NCBI GenBank assembly: GCA_965153355.1
Contig: OZ231127.1
Coordinates: 85,932,001-85,996,000, forward strand
From: Flaccisagitta enflata
Taxonomy: Eukaryota > Chaetognatha > Sagittoidea > Aphragmophora
Direction: 5' to 3'
Length of the DNA: 64,000 nt
Shown here: piece by piece, positions 1 to 13,239 of the stretch
Position numbering within the stretch: the first letter of the stretch is position 1
Layout of the letters: every line of letters starts with the position of its first letter
Program-made: the position numbers and the translations under genes
Notes under the pieces: generated by a model
What the model saw: the letters and a program-made list of their open reading frames with translations, nothing else
The model's database searches: none
Told to the model about the DNA's origin: nothing

Positions 1-498
<498 letters not shown>

Positions 499-501
499 GT
501 G

Positions 502-670
502 CCGATAAGCAGCGGCGTAGGACAAGGGACATCAGGGACATCAATTGATGTCCCTGCTGTCGGGACACCAAAGTTGTCGGGACACCAAGAAAAAAACAAG
601 GGTAAGGAAAAATAAAAGGAAAAGAAAAAGGAAATAAAAAAAAGAAAAAGAAAAGAGGAGTAGAGAGAAG

Positions 671-711
<41 letters not shown>

Positions 712-1235
712 CAGACAGAGAGACAGAGAGAGAGACAGACAGAGAGACAGAGAGAGGGAGAGACACAGACAGACAGAGACAGACAGACAGACAAACAGGA
801 AAAGTAAAAAAAGTAGAAGAAAAATAGATGAAACAAAAGACAAAGATGTTAAGAAAATGAGATAGTAAAACCGACAGAAATAAAGCAATCAAAATTCTGT
901 GGTTTTCAAGCATATACCATACAGTGTTAGTTTTAGGCAAATAAAGAGGGATGTAGGGGAGCAAAATAAATAAAAAAATGAAGTGAAAAGAGGTATTTAG
1001 GCACAAGCTGTGGCTGAGAGTGAATAAAACCATTTTCTCTTAAACCAGGCATGGTTAGGCCCCATCCCACTTATTTAAGATCTCAAAGAAAACAAGAGTT
1101 TGGTAGTAATTACGATTTTTTACAATTTTCAAGCAAAAACTACATATTATTATCTGTTGGGACACCAGATTTGTCGGACACTAGTTTGGTGGCTGATGTC
1201 CCAAGAAATCCAGCTCCCCTACGCCGCTGCCGATA
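502..1235. repeat. Inverted-repeat element with GCGGCGTAGG ends
   Basis: The left side (about 502-560) reads GCCGATAAGCAGCGGCGTAG followed by GGACATCA. The right side (about 1190-1235) carries the reverse complement, TGATGTCCC ... CTACGCCGCTGC, then CGATAAGCC. The interior holds an AG/ACAG microsatellite (680-790) and repeats of GTCGGGACACCA. This looks like a small foldback element; no target duplication was found. Confidence 0.5.
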
Positions 1236-1460
1236 AGCCAAGCAACAAATTGGCCATTTTGAGGTCCAAAGTGAGGCTGCACTTGACATTCTCCAACTTT
1301 AGAAATCCCATCATGATTTGCATGTTTGCGTACGTCTCCGGCACTTTCTCAACGATTGCCAGGACAAGACATCGTTTTACTCCTGTGGACATTTTTCAAA
1401 CTTTCGATTATTTAGCGATTTTTATCATTATTAATACAGATGCAAGTTTGTCTCTATCTG

Positions 1461-1468
<8 letters not shown>

Positions 1469-1553
<85 letters not shown>
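1469..1553. repeat. (CT)n microsatellite
   Basis: About 42 perfect CT dinucleotides. The open frames that run through it on either strand are repeat translations. Confidence 0.97.
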
Positions 1554-1556
<3 letters not shown>

Positions 1557-2279
1557 CCATAATCTGTAATGGGTGGTCCTGAAAATCAACTTGCGAATGG
1601 CTTTTTTTCAGCACTTTAAGTATAAACAAGGCCGGGGCAGTAATGCAGGGTGGGCAGGGGCTATATTTTGGATGGGCAATATTGGCCAATTTCGCGTAAT
1701 CTATAATTTTGCGTTACGGATCTTTGAAAGAACCTTTGAACGGACGGAAACAATCTCTTATAGTCACTCAGCCAGCAAATAAAAACCGTTGTATTTCTAG
1801 CCTGAATTCAGCTTTTTAGCTCTGTCCTTCTTCGGCTTGCTCGCGCTCGCTTGATTTCCGCTTTTGACATGAATGCCACCCGGAACAACAAACTCTTCAT
1901 CGTCGACGTCGTCTTGAACGTCGTCTTCACGGCAGCCATATTCATATGTCTTTTACGAAATGGGATCAAATTTACGTTTTTACCACCGATGTCAACTTAG
2001 TCGATGATTCTTTGCTCAATTTCTAGCACGAGTACCCCTAAAAGATGAAAACGTCATTCAAGTAGTGCAGAACAGATCGATAGTATTAAGGAAACAGATA
2101 CAGTTATTGCACAGAAATCTTTCAACATAACGCTTACTTGTTCATTATTCACTATCATATCCAGTCATTGATTCACTTTTTCATTCATTTTACGACTAGT
2201 TCATTCAATCATCCTTTATTTCTAGCTCTATGATCGATCAGTTTCATCTTTTTTGTCAAGATCGACGTCGTCATTTTAA
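1554..2279. other. Unassigned single-copy-looking DNA
   Basis: No convincing exon, RNA gene or known repeat end was seen between the CT tract and the GTT tract. Short open frames here have no recognisable domain. Confidence 0.5.
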
Positions 2280-2637
2280 TTGTTGTCGTCGTTGTTGTTG
2301 TCGGCGTTGTTGTCGTTGTCGGCGTTAATGTTGTCGGCGTTGTTGTTGTTGTTGTTGTTGTTGTTGTCGGCGTTGTTGTTGTTGTTGTCGGCGTTGTTGT
2401 TGTTGTCGGCGTTGTTGTTGTTGTCGGCGTTGTTGTTGTTGTCGGCGTGGTTGTTGTTGTCGGCGTTGTCGTTGTTGTCGTCGTTGTCGTCGTCGTTGTT
2501 GTTGTTGTTGGTGTCGTTGTTGATGTTGTTGTTGTCGTCGTCGTTGTCGTTGTTGTTGTCGTCGTCGTCATCGTCTTTGTTGTTGTTGTCGTGGTCGTCG
2601 TTGTTGTTGTTGTTGTCGTGGTCGTTGTCGTTGTTGT

Positions 2638-2671
<34 letters not shown>

Positions 2672-2682
2672 GTTGTGGTGAT
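2280..2682. repeat. (GTT)n/(GTC)n trinucleotide tract
   Basis: Degenerate GTT, GTC and GGC triplets over about 400 bp. All frames remain open on both strands because no stop codon can form, which explains the poly-Val, poly-Leu and poly-Thr open frames. Some local units have a 15-18 bp higher period (GTTGTTGTTGTCGGC). Confidence 0.95.
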
Positions 2683-2847
2683 TTTGTTTCGTTCAACCTC
2701 AACAGAAATTGCAGAACAAGCGTCTAAGAAATTATGAAAAAGTAGAAAAAAATCAAAGGCTGGCTCTATTTTTATCTTTTCATTGTCTGTACAAGGCAAT
2801 CATAGAGATCGGTTTAAACAACGTATACCATGTAAGAAGACATTTTT

Positions 2848-2853
2848 TTTATT
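2848..2853 (-). promoter_or_regulatory. Poly(A) signal AATAAA directly after the acidic gene stop codon
   Basis: On the minus strand the TAG stop (2856-2854) is immediately followed by AATAAA. This supports the view that the acidic reading frame really ends here. Confidence 0.6.
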
Positions 2854-5220
<2,367 letters not shown>

Positions 5221-5539
5221 TTGGTTGGTGTTGTTTAGTTCGATAAAAAGAATGAAGAAAAAAATGAAAGTGGCAAAATGTTTACCACAAATCATGAACA
5301 CAGGATGACACCAATACTACCACTCACTTCTAGTCCACATTTCATCATTCATCAATCATCATTCATCATCCTCTATAGCAAGTCCGCGACTAAATATGCT
5401 GTGTTCATTTGTTCTTCCATGCTTCAAACCCATTCAGGTCGCTTAACAAATATAATCATTTGACAGATAAAGCGGTAGAATTCAAATCATTCCCATCTTC
5501 AAAAGCTGTTAATGCCTACAGTTGAAAACTTTCTGCCAT

Positions 5540-6090
5540 TTTTCTGCAATTATCATTAACTTTCGAGGACTGTTGCTCCTAAACGGATTGAGCAAAAAAG
5601 CTCAATTTGGGCTCATTTCAAAGAACTGGGTCTGCTCTTTAAAATGAGCCCAAGTTGAGGTCAATTTGTCAATTTGTTGAAGAGATATATGCCTAAGCAG
5701 TGACCATGTTCTGATTGAAAAGGCTGAAAATAACATCAACTTTGGAGGACTGTTGCTCCTAAACGAATTGAGCAATTAAGCTCAATTTGGGCTCATTTTA
5801 AAGAGCTGTGTCTCGTCTTTAAAATGAGCCTAAGGATTAGTCAATTCATTGATTCGTTTAGGAGATAAATGCTTTAGAAGTTAACCTTGTTCTGATGGAA
5901 AGGCTGAAAATAACATCAACTTTGGAGGACTGTTGCTCCTAAAGCGAGGTGAGCAATTAAAAACAATTTGGGCTCTGACTGCGTCTCCTCTTTAAAAATG
6001 AGCCCAGAAGTTGGAGGTCAATTTGTTGATTCGTTTAGGAGATCTTTAGAAGTTAACTTGTTCTGATGGTAAAGGCTGAAAATGGCATGT
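5540..6090. repeat. Three tandem copies of a ~181-bp unit
   Basis: The phrase GGAGGACTGTTGCTCCTAAA recurs at about 5743 and 5923, and as CGAGGACTGTTGCTCCTAAA at about 5561. Each unit also contains an internal inverted pair (CCTAAACGAATTGAGC and a later GATTCGTTTAGGAG). The third copy is more diverged. Confidence 0.85.
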
Positions 6091-6223
6091 TATACCACCC
6101 ACAAAAAAATTGAAATTTAAAAAAATTTCGTCCTGGAATAATTTTGCAATCGATTGCCATGGATCCCACATGGGCTTGACCAAAAGAAACCACAATAAAA
6201 GTTCAAGTACTCCTAGTTAAAAG

Positions 6224-6382
6224 CAAGCGGTCGTTGGATGCCCTAGTGTTGCGACTATTACTTTTTCGGCGTTTTTGAGCATTTTGAGCCCACTGCTCCT
6301 GCCCAAATGCTCTTGTGACCTCCTCCAGCACTGCTCCTGCCCACCTGCACGCTACTAGGGTAGCCGTGTATCCGGCCTTATT
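6224..6382 (+). mobile_element. Family A copy, hairpin end lost
   Basis: Contains TTTTTCGGCGTTTTTGAGC, CTGCTCCTGCCCAAATGCTC, CTGCTCCTGCCCACCTGCAC and the terminal GTAGCCGTGTATCCGGCCTT. The hairpin end is replaced by a diverged AAGCAAGCGGTCGTTGG. Confidence 0.75.
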
Positions 6383-6889
6383 CATGTCCTACCTTAACTG
6401 GTTCAGTAACAGTCACAAATGGAAAAAAAAGTCCTATAGAATGCTGAACGATTGGACTGATCCAAGAGGACTTAGGATGATAGGATCTCTTTCAAAAAGG
6501 CAAGGTACAAAGCTTCCCATGTCCAGGGGCCATATTTGAAATTACTAGAGCATTTTGCTGAACCCGCTGGAGCAGTGAGACTGCAAGGCCATAAAGATTG
6601 AATTGTGATGGAGCGACCAACCAACCGACCAACAGATGAATAAAGCGAATTGTACAGTCTTGCACGCGACTAAGACCATGTCATTAAATTTGTCCCATTC
6701 TGCAAAAATATCAATGGTTGTACGACTTGTATCTTTGGAAAAATGGCAATTTCCAAATTAACATTCCCACTGCTTATTGAGCAGGCTGAGTTACATGCAT
6801 GCATGCATGCATTTAGTAAAAAGTATATGCCTAAGGAATTTTGATAGTGTTTCAAAAGACCATATTTTAGGTATGTATGTGTATGAAAA

Positions 6890-6965
6890 GTTGATTAATA
6901 TCCCTCACTATACCCAAACTGAAATAAATGGAAGAGGAGGGCCTTGTGAACCCTACGGCTAGTTA
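6890..6965 (+). repeat. Repeat family D, copy 1
   Basis: AATATCCCTCACTATACCCA, AACTGAA and AGAGGAGGGCCTTGTGAACC match the reverse complement of 13915-13985. The function and full extent are unknown. Confidence 0.7.
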
Positions 6966-8085
6966 ATACGCACTGCTCTAGTTTTCCGTAAAACAGAATC
7001 TGAAAAACTACTCCTTCTCAATCTAACCCAAAAGCATGTAATTGGTGCTTACACTATATAAATGTCCATATTATTTCGGATTTTTCAGTTTCTGTTTCCT
7101 TTTGATTAATTGTAACCAGATTTTTATGTAGGATGAGTCCATGCACATGTCACTGGCGCCCAGATTTTAACTCCAAGTTGGCGTTTTCCATATGTTATAT
7201 AGTTATGTTATAGTTATAGTTATGTTATAGTTATAAAGTTGTGATGGGTCCGGATTAAACATAAGTTAGAGCTCCAAAGGATCTCATCCTTAATCAAAGT
7301 AGGGTTGAGTAGTAATGTTGTCCAACTTTCATACGTAGTACTGTTGTCTTGATATCTACCAATCAGGAGAAAACCATTTTCTCGCGTGCTGCACGACTCT
7401 ACACCCCGCATTGTCAGTTTTAAGCCCCACCATATGACGTGATACCTAGATCAAGTCCAAATCGATTATACTCTTACTAAGCAAGTGAAACATAAACAGT
7501 GTTTGAAAATGTCATTTTTGAAATGCCCAAATTGAGCCTATCGTGTCCACCTGTAATCAATGTGTTTTCTTCCTATATTCGAACCTTTTTGAAAAATTTA
7601 CTAAAATGATATAATTGACAAAAATCATCTCAGTCATTCATAGACATGATTGTTCAGAGTGACATCACTGTCTTCAAATACCGCATATGTAACTAAAAAT
7701 GGTCAAGGAAAAAAAAAGACGTTTGGTTTTTCTTAACTGATAAAAACAAAAAAACAATTTACTCTTTACGTAAAGTCTATGAGGCTTTTAAAGAGCTTCC
7801 GAAACTCCACAATCTAAGACCAAGCAGAAGTATCTAGTTAAATCACATGTGATGTCAGAGCTAAAATGGTTTGGAACAGCTCAAATGAAAAAAGTCTTTG
7901 AAGTTCAATGACGCTGCCATGGATTTAAAGGTTTTTTTTTTACTTTTGGTAATTGAGCAATCATTGATCAAAAATTCGCGTCTAGTTCTTTCTTTGGCCG
8001 GTGAAAAAGAAAAAAAAACCTATACCGGGTATCATTAAGCCATGCATCTTTCTCAGACAGAATTCAATGCATCAGACCTAATTGA
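6966..8085. other. AT-rich unassigned DNA
   Basis: No exon is supported. A run of TTATAGTTATAG units lies at 7195-7230. The 7690-8030 part resembles internal pieces of the foldback elements (GACCAAGCAGAAGT, TTTCTTTGGCCGGTG), so it is probably a decayed element. Confidence 0.45.
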
Positions 8086-8087
8086 TA

Positions 8088-8727
8088 ACGGGTGGTCAAA
8101 AAAAAGTGACTAAGCTAGAATTTTTTCCAAAAAATTCAAAAATTTTTTTATGTGTCAATATTTTGAAAATGAAGTTAAGTGTATAAAAAAATCTTGTTTT
8201 TTCAATTTTGTGAAACAAATATTTATATAAATAAAAAAAATAAAATATTTGTATAAATCAGTTTTAACATAAATGATTAGTGGTTTTTAAGAAACAAATA
8301 TATTTATTAGATCCCATCTGAAATAAATGCAATTATTTATAAGCCTCCAAGCTTTGGTTTAAGAGATTTGAGTAGAAAAGAAAAGGATGTTTTTAAGAAG
8401 TATCTTTTGTTTTGTTATATGTTTATATTTTCATAATTTTTCTTAGGTTTTTTATCAGTTTTTGAGTCGTCTTTAAGTATAAATATTGAATCTATAAAAA
8501 AATCTTATCTTTTTTACAGAAAATTTTTAACAAAAATCAAGGCGGTCCAAAATTAAAACCAGTTTATTGTAAATAATTTGAATATACAGAAAATATACAA
8601 AAATCATAATAATTAAAAAAATTCTCCTGCACCATATCTTATTGGCAAAAAAAGAAATTTTACTCTAAATATTTTTTTACAAAAGATATGAGAAAACGAA
8701 AAAGTCACTTTTTTTTTGACCACCCGT
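8088..8727. mobile_element. Foldback element T1, TA target duplication
   Basis: The termini are ACGGGTGGTCAAAAAAAAGT and its near-exact reverse complement, ACTTTTTTTTTGACCACCCGT, flanked by TA on both sides (8086-8087 and 8728-8729). It is 640 bp and AT-rich with no open frame. The pattern fits a non-autonomous Tc1/mariner-type element. Confidence 0.85.
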
Positions 8728-8934
8728 TATGTTCTTTTTCAATTTCTGTACAGATTTGGATTGGTCGTTTTTCCTGTCTGCTGTCGTGGGACTTCTCTAT
8801 GTACTTTTCAGCTTCCTTTTCTGCAGAGAGTGAAATGTCGCCTAGGTCACTGACAAACTGGGGTTCATGGCATGATCGACTTGGTAGCCAAGAAGATCAA
8901 TGAATAACTTTCCTGAGACATCATGGGGAATTCC

Positions 8935-9310
8935 TGGGATCCTGGGATCCTGGGATCATGGCATGTTTGGATCTGCCACTGCAGTCGCTGCTGCTGCGGC
9001 GGTAGTGGCGGCAGATGGTCATCTAAGTGGAGTTGGTATTGGCAGCAGCAATGGCAGGTGGGAAGGAGATGATTAAAATAGTAAAGTCGGCAGTGGCAGC
9101 AGCAGCGGCAGTGATAGAGGGAGTGGCACGTCCAAAGGTTATGTCCATATGAGTATGTAGTTGGCATCAGCATCGGCAATAGCAGGGACAATAGTAGGTG
9201 GGAATGTGGTGGTAATGACGATAAAGAAGGCAGCGGCAGCGGCAAGTAAAAAGGGAAAAGTTAAAAGGGAAGAGATGGCAGCGGCAACAGCAGTGACTGG
9301 TAAGAGGGAG
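8935..9310. repeat. GGCAGC/CAGCGG-rich low-complexity tract
   Basis: Short GGGATCCT units (8936-8955) are followed by irregular GGCAGCAGC and GGCAGCGGC clusters separated by unrelated sequence. A 126-codon minus frame through it is rich in Cys, His, Leu and Pro and shows no domain. Confidence 0.6.
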
Positions 9311-9776
9311 AGGTAGGGTGTAAGATGTTGGACCGGTTGTCATGTGGATGATGTCAGCCTCAAGAGGGAAGAGGGAAAATCACACTGTCAGCATTGGTAA
9401 TTACTGGGGAATGTTAGTGTTTCCATCAAGAAGGTCGGCATCCAGCCTCTTAGATGGCTTTTGATAGGGAATCTGGGCAGGAGTGAAAGGCAGGCTCATT
9501 CCAGCCAATGCCCTGAACCCTAGGTTGTCCTCAAAACACCCCATTTTCCCCTCTTTGTTTGCCTGTCGGTCCAAACATTGGTCCATCTATCAGTACAATT
9601 GTTCGGCTGTTACACATGTAACACAGCATAAAACTTTGCCTCTGATCATCGCTTACATATATCAATATTTCAGCGCATTGATATCGGTTTGGTTTAACTA
9701 TTTTTTTTCATTTTATCTTTTATCTAGCCGTTGTATCTAGTAAGTCTTTTTCAACCCAAGCGGCCACAAATATGTA

Positions 9777-10932
9777 CAGTGGGAACCCCATTTAACGTCC
9801 CTGAAGGGATTGGGGGGTTTTGGTCGTTAAATCCAAATGTTGTTTAATCAAATTTTTTATTTTGTTCAATTGATTTAAACTGCTCCAAAATATTTGTGCC
9901 CAACGACAGACAGAGCTACAGATAAACAGAGAAAAAAAACAGACAGACAAACAGATAGAAAGACAGAAAGACACACAAACAAAATACAGTAGCAGCCCAA
10001 AGGCAGTAAGTGGTCAGCGGTACCCATGCCCTGCTTGAGTAGTATGTGATTTAGGTTGAGGGGGACCAGGGCAGTGGCACGGAAGGGGATGAAGTCTTAA
10101 AGAACATAGGGGGAATCTGTCCATTCATCCGTATGTCCATCCGTCCTTCAGTCTGACTTGCTTTTGTCTAGGATGCCCGATTTTCAAACTCTCATTGAAT
10201 AGCATGGAGAGATGACAAAATGCAGTATATGGACAACGGTACCCATGCTCTTCATGAGTAGTTTGTAGGTTAAGTTGAGGGGGGAGCAAGCCAGTTTCTG
10301 GATCTCTGGGGCCAATAATCAGGCTTAGAGATCAATTTTTGGAGTCAGAGGCCTGGAATTGAGTCTCTCAGTCAAAACAAATCAAACCAAAAACTTCTGC
10401 TTGGTCTAGATTTGCAGAGTTCTTGAAGCTCTTTAAAATGGTCATGGATATGATAAATGAATCATAGATTGTTTTAAATATATTTTAAGAAAACAAGATC
10501 AACCCTGTGTTCTGTCAAAGGCTGTTTGCTTCCAAGCATAAGTAAATTGCTTATCATCTTTGTACCTTTATAGTTTTTTAACAATTTAAGTCACATAAAT
10601 GGGGTTGGACTAGATTTGTAGAGTTTTTTAAAAAAATCAAAAATCTCATGGATTTTAATTGTTTAAAGTGACTACAAAACAAATAACTAACTTCTAAACT
10701 GCTGGAAACTTTTTTATGAGCCGCACTGTATAGTAGCCTGCAAAATCAAAGAAATCAAAGAAACCTCGAGGGTAAATCCGAAATGTTGTTAAATCAGGTG
10801 ACAAAAAGGCAATAATTTACTGTATACTAAATTGGTAATTTTTGCATGAGCACGTTATAACAGCTTATCACATGGATTTTGACTGTGTAATTGATCTGAC
10901 TTCATCCACTTTACACCGTGTAGGTTCGACTG
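9777..10932. mobile_element. Possible pogo/Tigger-like element interrupted by family B
   Basis: The left end TA-CAGTGGGAACCCCATTTAAC and the right end TAGGTTCGACTG resemble pogo-type termini (CAGTxGAACC). Segments near 9825-9850 and 10772-10800 share TAAATCCxAAATGTTGTT. A family B copy sits between them. The pairing of the two ends is tentative. Confidence 0.4.
9985..10395 (-). mobile_element. Family B copy, reverse orientation
   Basis: GGTCAGCGGTACCCATGCCC, then GGGCAGTGGCACGGAAGGGG, GAAGTCTTAAAGAACATAG and GTCCATCCGTCC, the signature order of family B in reverse. It also contains CTCTCATTGAATAGCATGGA, an internal unit found in other B copies. Confidence 0.75.
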
Positions 10933-10963
10933 AATGACATCAAGTTATGCTCCTATCAGTTTT

Positions 10964-11100
10964 GTGCACGCGACTCTATAACTCGCTATGTCTGTGGGTC
11001 CGTCGGTCACACTAGCTTTTTCGGCGTTATCGGGTGTCTTTTTTATCTTTGCCCCTAACCACCCCCACGCGACTTCGGAAGCCGTGTATCCAGCCTTGTT
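10964..11100 (+). mobile_element. Family A copy
   Basis: GTGCACGCGACTCTATAACT at the hairpin end, GTCCGTCGGTCACAC, CTTTTTCGGCGTTATCGG, CCCCACGCGACTTCGG and the terminal GCCGTGTATCCAGCCTTGTT. This is a short version with a contracted GTCC tract. Confidence 0.85.
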
Positions 11101-11286
11101 TATGGTGATGAACCATGATCCACGGCACTTACAAATGCAAAGCTTGAGTCCATAAGTCCATAAGTCCATAAGCTTAGTTGAATCCTTTTGTGTAAGTGCA
11201 AATTTGCATGCAAGTTATCTATTTACATGTAATAAGTAATCGCGCTGCAGTTTTGGTCCGCCCGTCGGTTGGCCCACCCCCTTTTT

Positions 11287-11370
11287 AGTTGCGGACACGA
11301 AGCTCTACAGGATGCTTTGTCTGTCCATCCGTTGGTCCGTCTGTCCATTAGTCACGCTCGAGTTAAAAAT
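11287..11370 (+). mobile_element. Family A fragment, hairpin end
   Basis: AGTTGCGGACACGAAGCTCT, then GATGCTTTGTCTGTCCATCC and GTTGGTCCGTCTGTCC. The opposite end is not found. Confidence 0.75.
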
Positions 11371-11724
11371 GCGAAAAATGCGTATTTATGATACTGCAGA
11401 TGTTATTGGGCTGGATGATGGGACCGAGGAGCTTTTATAAGAAAATATGATATTGCCTCTGTGTTAGTCCACAATCTGAACCAAACTGTTTCTTTTCTGG
11501 TTTGCAGCTTTCGTACTTCTTACAACAAAAGCGGATTTTCCTTTCGTTTCATAATCACGCTATTATTAATTGCCTTTATCCATTCTGTTTTAAATGCTCT
11601 ATATAGGATTTTTGGCTTACTTGAAATTCATCTGAATAGATAACTGAGATCAATTGTACTCGCGTAGAATAGATATGCAGAGAAATACATGTATTTCATT
11701 TCATCTCATTGTGTGACTTTTTTT

Positions 11725-11812
11725 AAGTGCGTCCTCGCACTTCTATAAGAGGTCATGTCCGTCGGTTGGTTGGTCGGTCCGGTTGGTCGGTCAGTAACTT
11801 ACAAACCCTTAA
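11725..11812 (+). mobile_element. Family A fragment, diverged hairpin end
   Basis: AAGTGCGTCCTCGCACTT forms a hairpin in the position of the usual family A palindrome, followed by CTATAAGAGGTCATGTCCGT and GGTTGGTCGGTCC units. Confidence 0.65.
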
Positions 11813-11897
11813 ACACTCAAAACGGCCAATTCTATCGTCTTTCTTCATTACTATCACTTCTCATGCCTCACCACGCTCATTTTCATTCGTTTATACG

Positions 11898-11990
11898 TTT
11901 ATTCATTCATTCATTCGTTCATTCATTCATTCATTCATTCATTCATTCATTCATTCATTCATTCATTCATTCATTCATTCATTCATTCAA
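11898..11990. repeat. (ATTC)n microsatellite
   Basis: About 22 ATTC units with one early G substitution. The IHSF-repeat open frames are artefacts. Confidence 0.97.
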
Positions 11991-12250
11991 AACGTTCTTT
12001 CACAAATTCTTCATCAAGCGAGGTGCACTTATTGGCCATAACTTGGCCTTGTTCATTACTGCCTTTGGGTATGTTTCTACTCGCTACGTTTGTTCGCACC
12101 GCCGCAGGATGAAGAAAGCAGACTAAATAGAGGAAAAACCACGGGAAAAAAATCATATTACCCACAAACGCTCTTTGACCAATCCGTGATTGAATTCTGG
12201 CTTGAAATGCCATCGTACCACCTACGACTCCATTGATGACGGATCATGTT

Positions 12251-12480
12251 GAAGAGTGGCCCTTCAGATCCCATATCAAGCCTCTCAGACCCCAGACCAC
12301 GCCTCTCAGACCCTAAATCAGACCTTTCAGACTAAAATCAGGCCTCTCAGCCCTTCAAACCAGCTTCTCAAACCGGAGAAAAGTGTCCTATGTGGAATCA
12401 TAAGTCATCAGCCCCTCCGGGGCTGCTGCCACATACGCTAACTTAGGGGCATCGGGTACCGCTGACCATGTAACGCTTTT
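12251..12480 (+). mobile_element. Family B copy, 3' part
   Basis: Degenerate ~20-bp CCTCTCAGACC-type units, then AGTGTCCTATGTGGAATC, CAGCCCCTCCGGGGCTGCTG and GGGCATCGGGTACCGCTGAC, the family B 3' signature. Confidence 0.75.
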
Positions 12481-12484
12481 TCGA

Positions 12485-12942
12485 CTATTTTCCTTAATTT
12501 CCTTTTCTTTTCTTTCTTCAGCATCAACTGATATATGTTTGAGCTATTGATAAGTACATACATTCGGGGTACACTCTTTTCTTTGACAAAGAACCTTGTT
12601 TATAAGATCATTGAGGCTCAGATTTGTAAAAAATAAGAACAATCATAAGAACATCGTCAGCCTCACAATAAGGGGGATTATAAAAACATTTTGAATAAAT
12701 ATTTTAAGTAAATAAAAATAATTGTGACTGTGTGATTATTATGGTTTACATCAATCAGTCTTACACCTAAATATGATTTGTTTCTGATTAATACTTTATT
12801 TCTCACATCATTTTAATTAGCAATCAGAACTAGTGGCGTTCGCCATATTGTGTTCCACGAAAACTAGATTTGGCGTGAAAAAGAAAGGCAATAATTCATA
12901 AAACAAATCTAATAATAACCAGACAAATCTGTGTCGTAGATA
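12485..12942. other. Unassigned AT-rich DNA
   Basis: No exon, repeat end or RNA gene was recognised. Confidence 0.4.
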
Positions 12943-12954
12943 ATGGCCGCCTGT

Positions 12955-13173
12955 GGGCGGCATAATTACCATCCATGGGCGACCTCACTGCCGCATATGG
13001 GAGGCCTCACTGCCACCTGTGGGCGGTCCCACTGCTGCCTGTGGGCAGCCCCACTGCCGCCTGTGGGCAGTCCCACTACCGCCTGTGGGCGGTCCCACCG
13101 CCTCCTGCGTGTGGGCGGTCCCACTGCCACCTGTAAGTGGTCCCACTGCCGCCTGTGGGCGGTGCCACTGCCG

Positions 13174-13177
<4 letters not shown>
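12955..13177. repeat. 22-bp minisatellite, about 10 copies
   Basis: Units of the form GTGGGCGGTCCCACTGCCGCCT, with one longer variant at 13105. GC-rich in contrast to its surroundings, and each unit contains a small GGGCGGTCCC/CACTGCC dyad. Confidence 0.9.
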
Positions 13178-13214
<37 letters not shown>

Positions 13215-13232
13215 GTGTGTATATGTGTGTGG
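13178..13232. repeat. (GT)n microsatellite linking two minisatellites
   Basis: The last 22-bp unit runs straight into GTGTGT (its own GCCTGT end), and the 29-bp array starts just beyond. Confidence 0.95.
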
Positions 13233-13239
13233 AGAAAGC

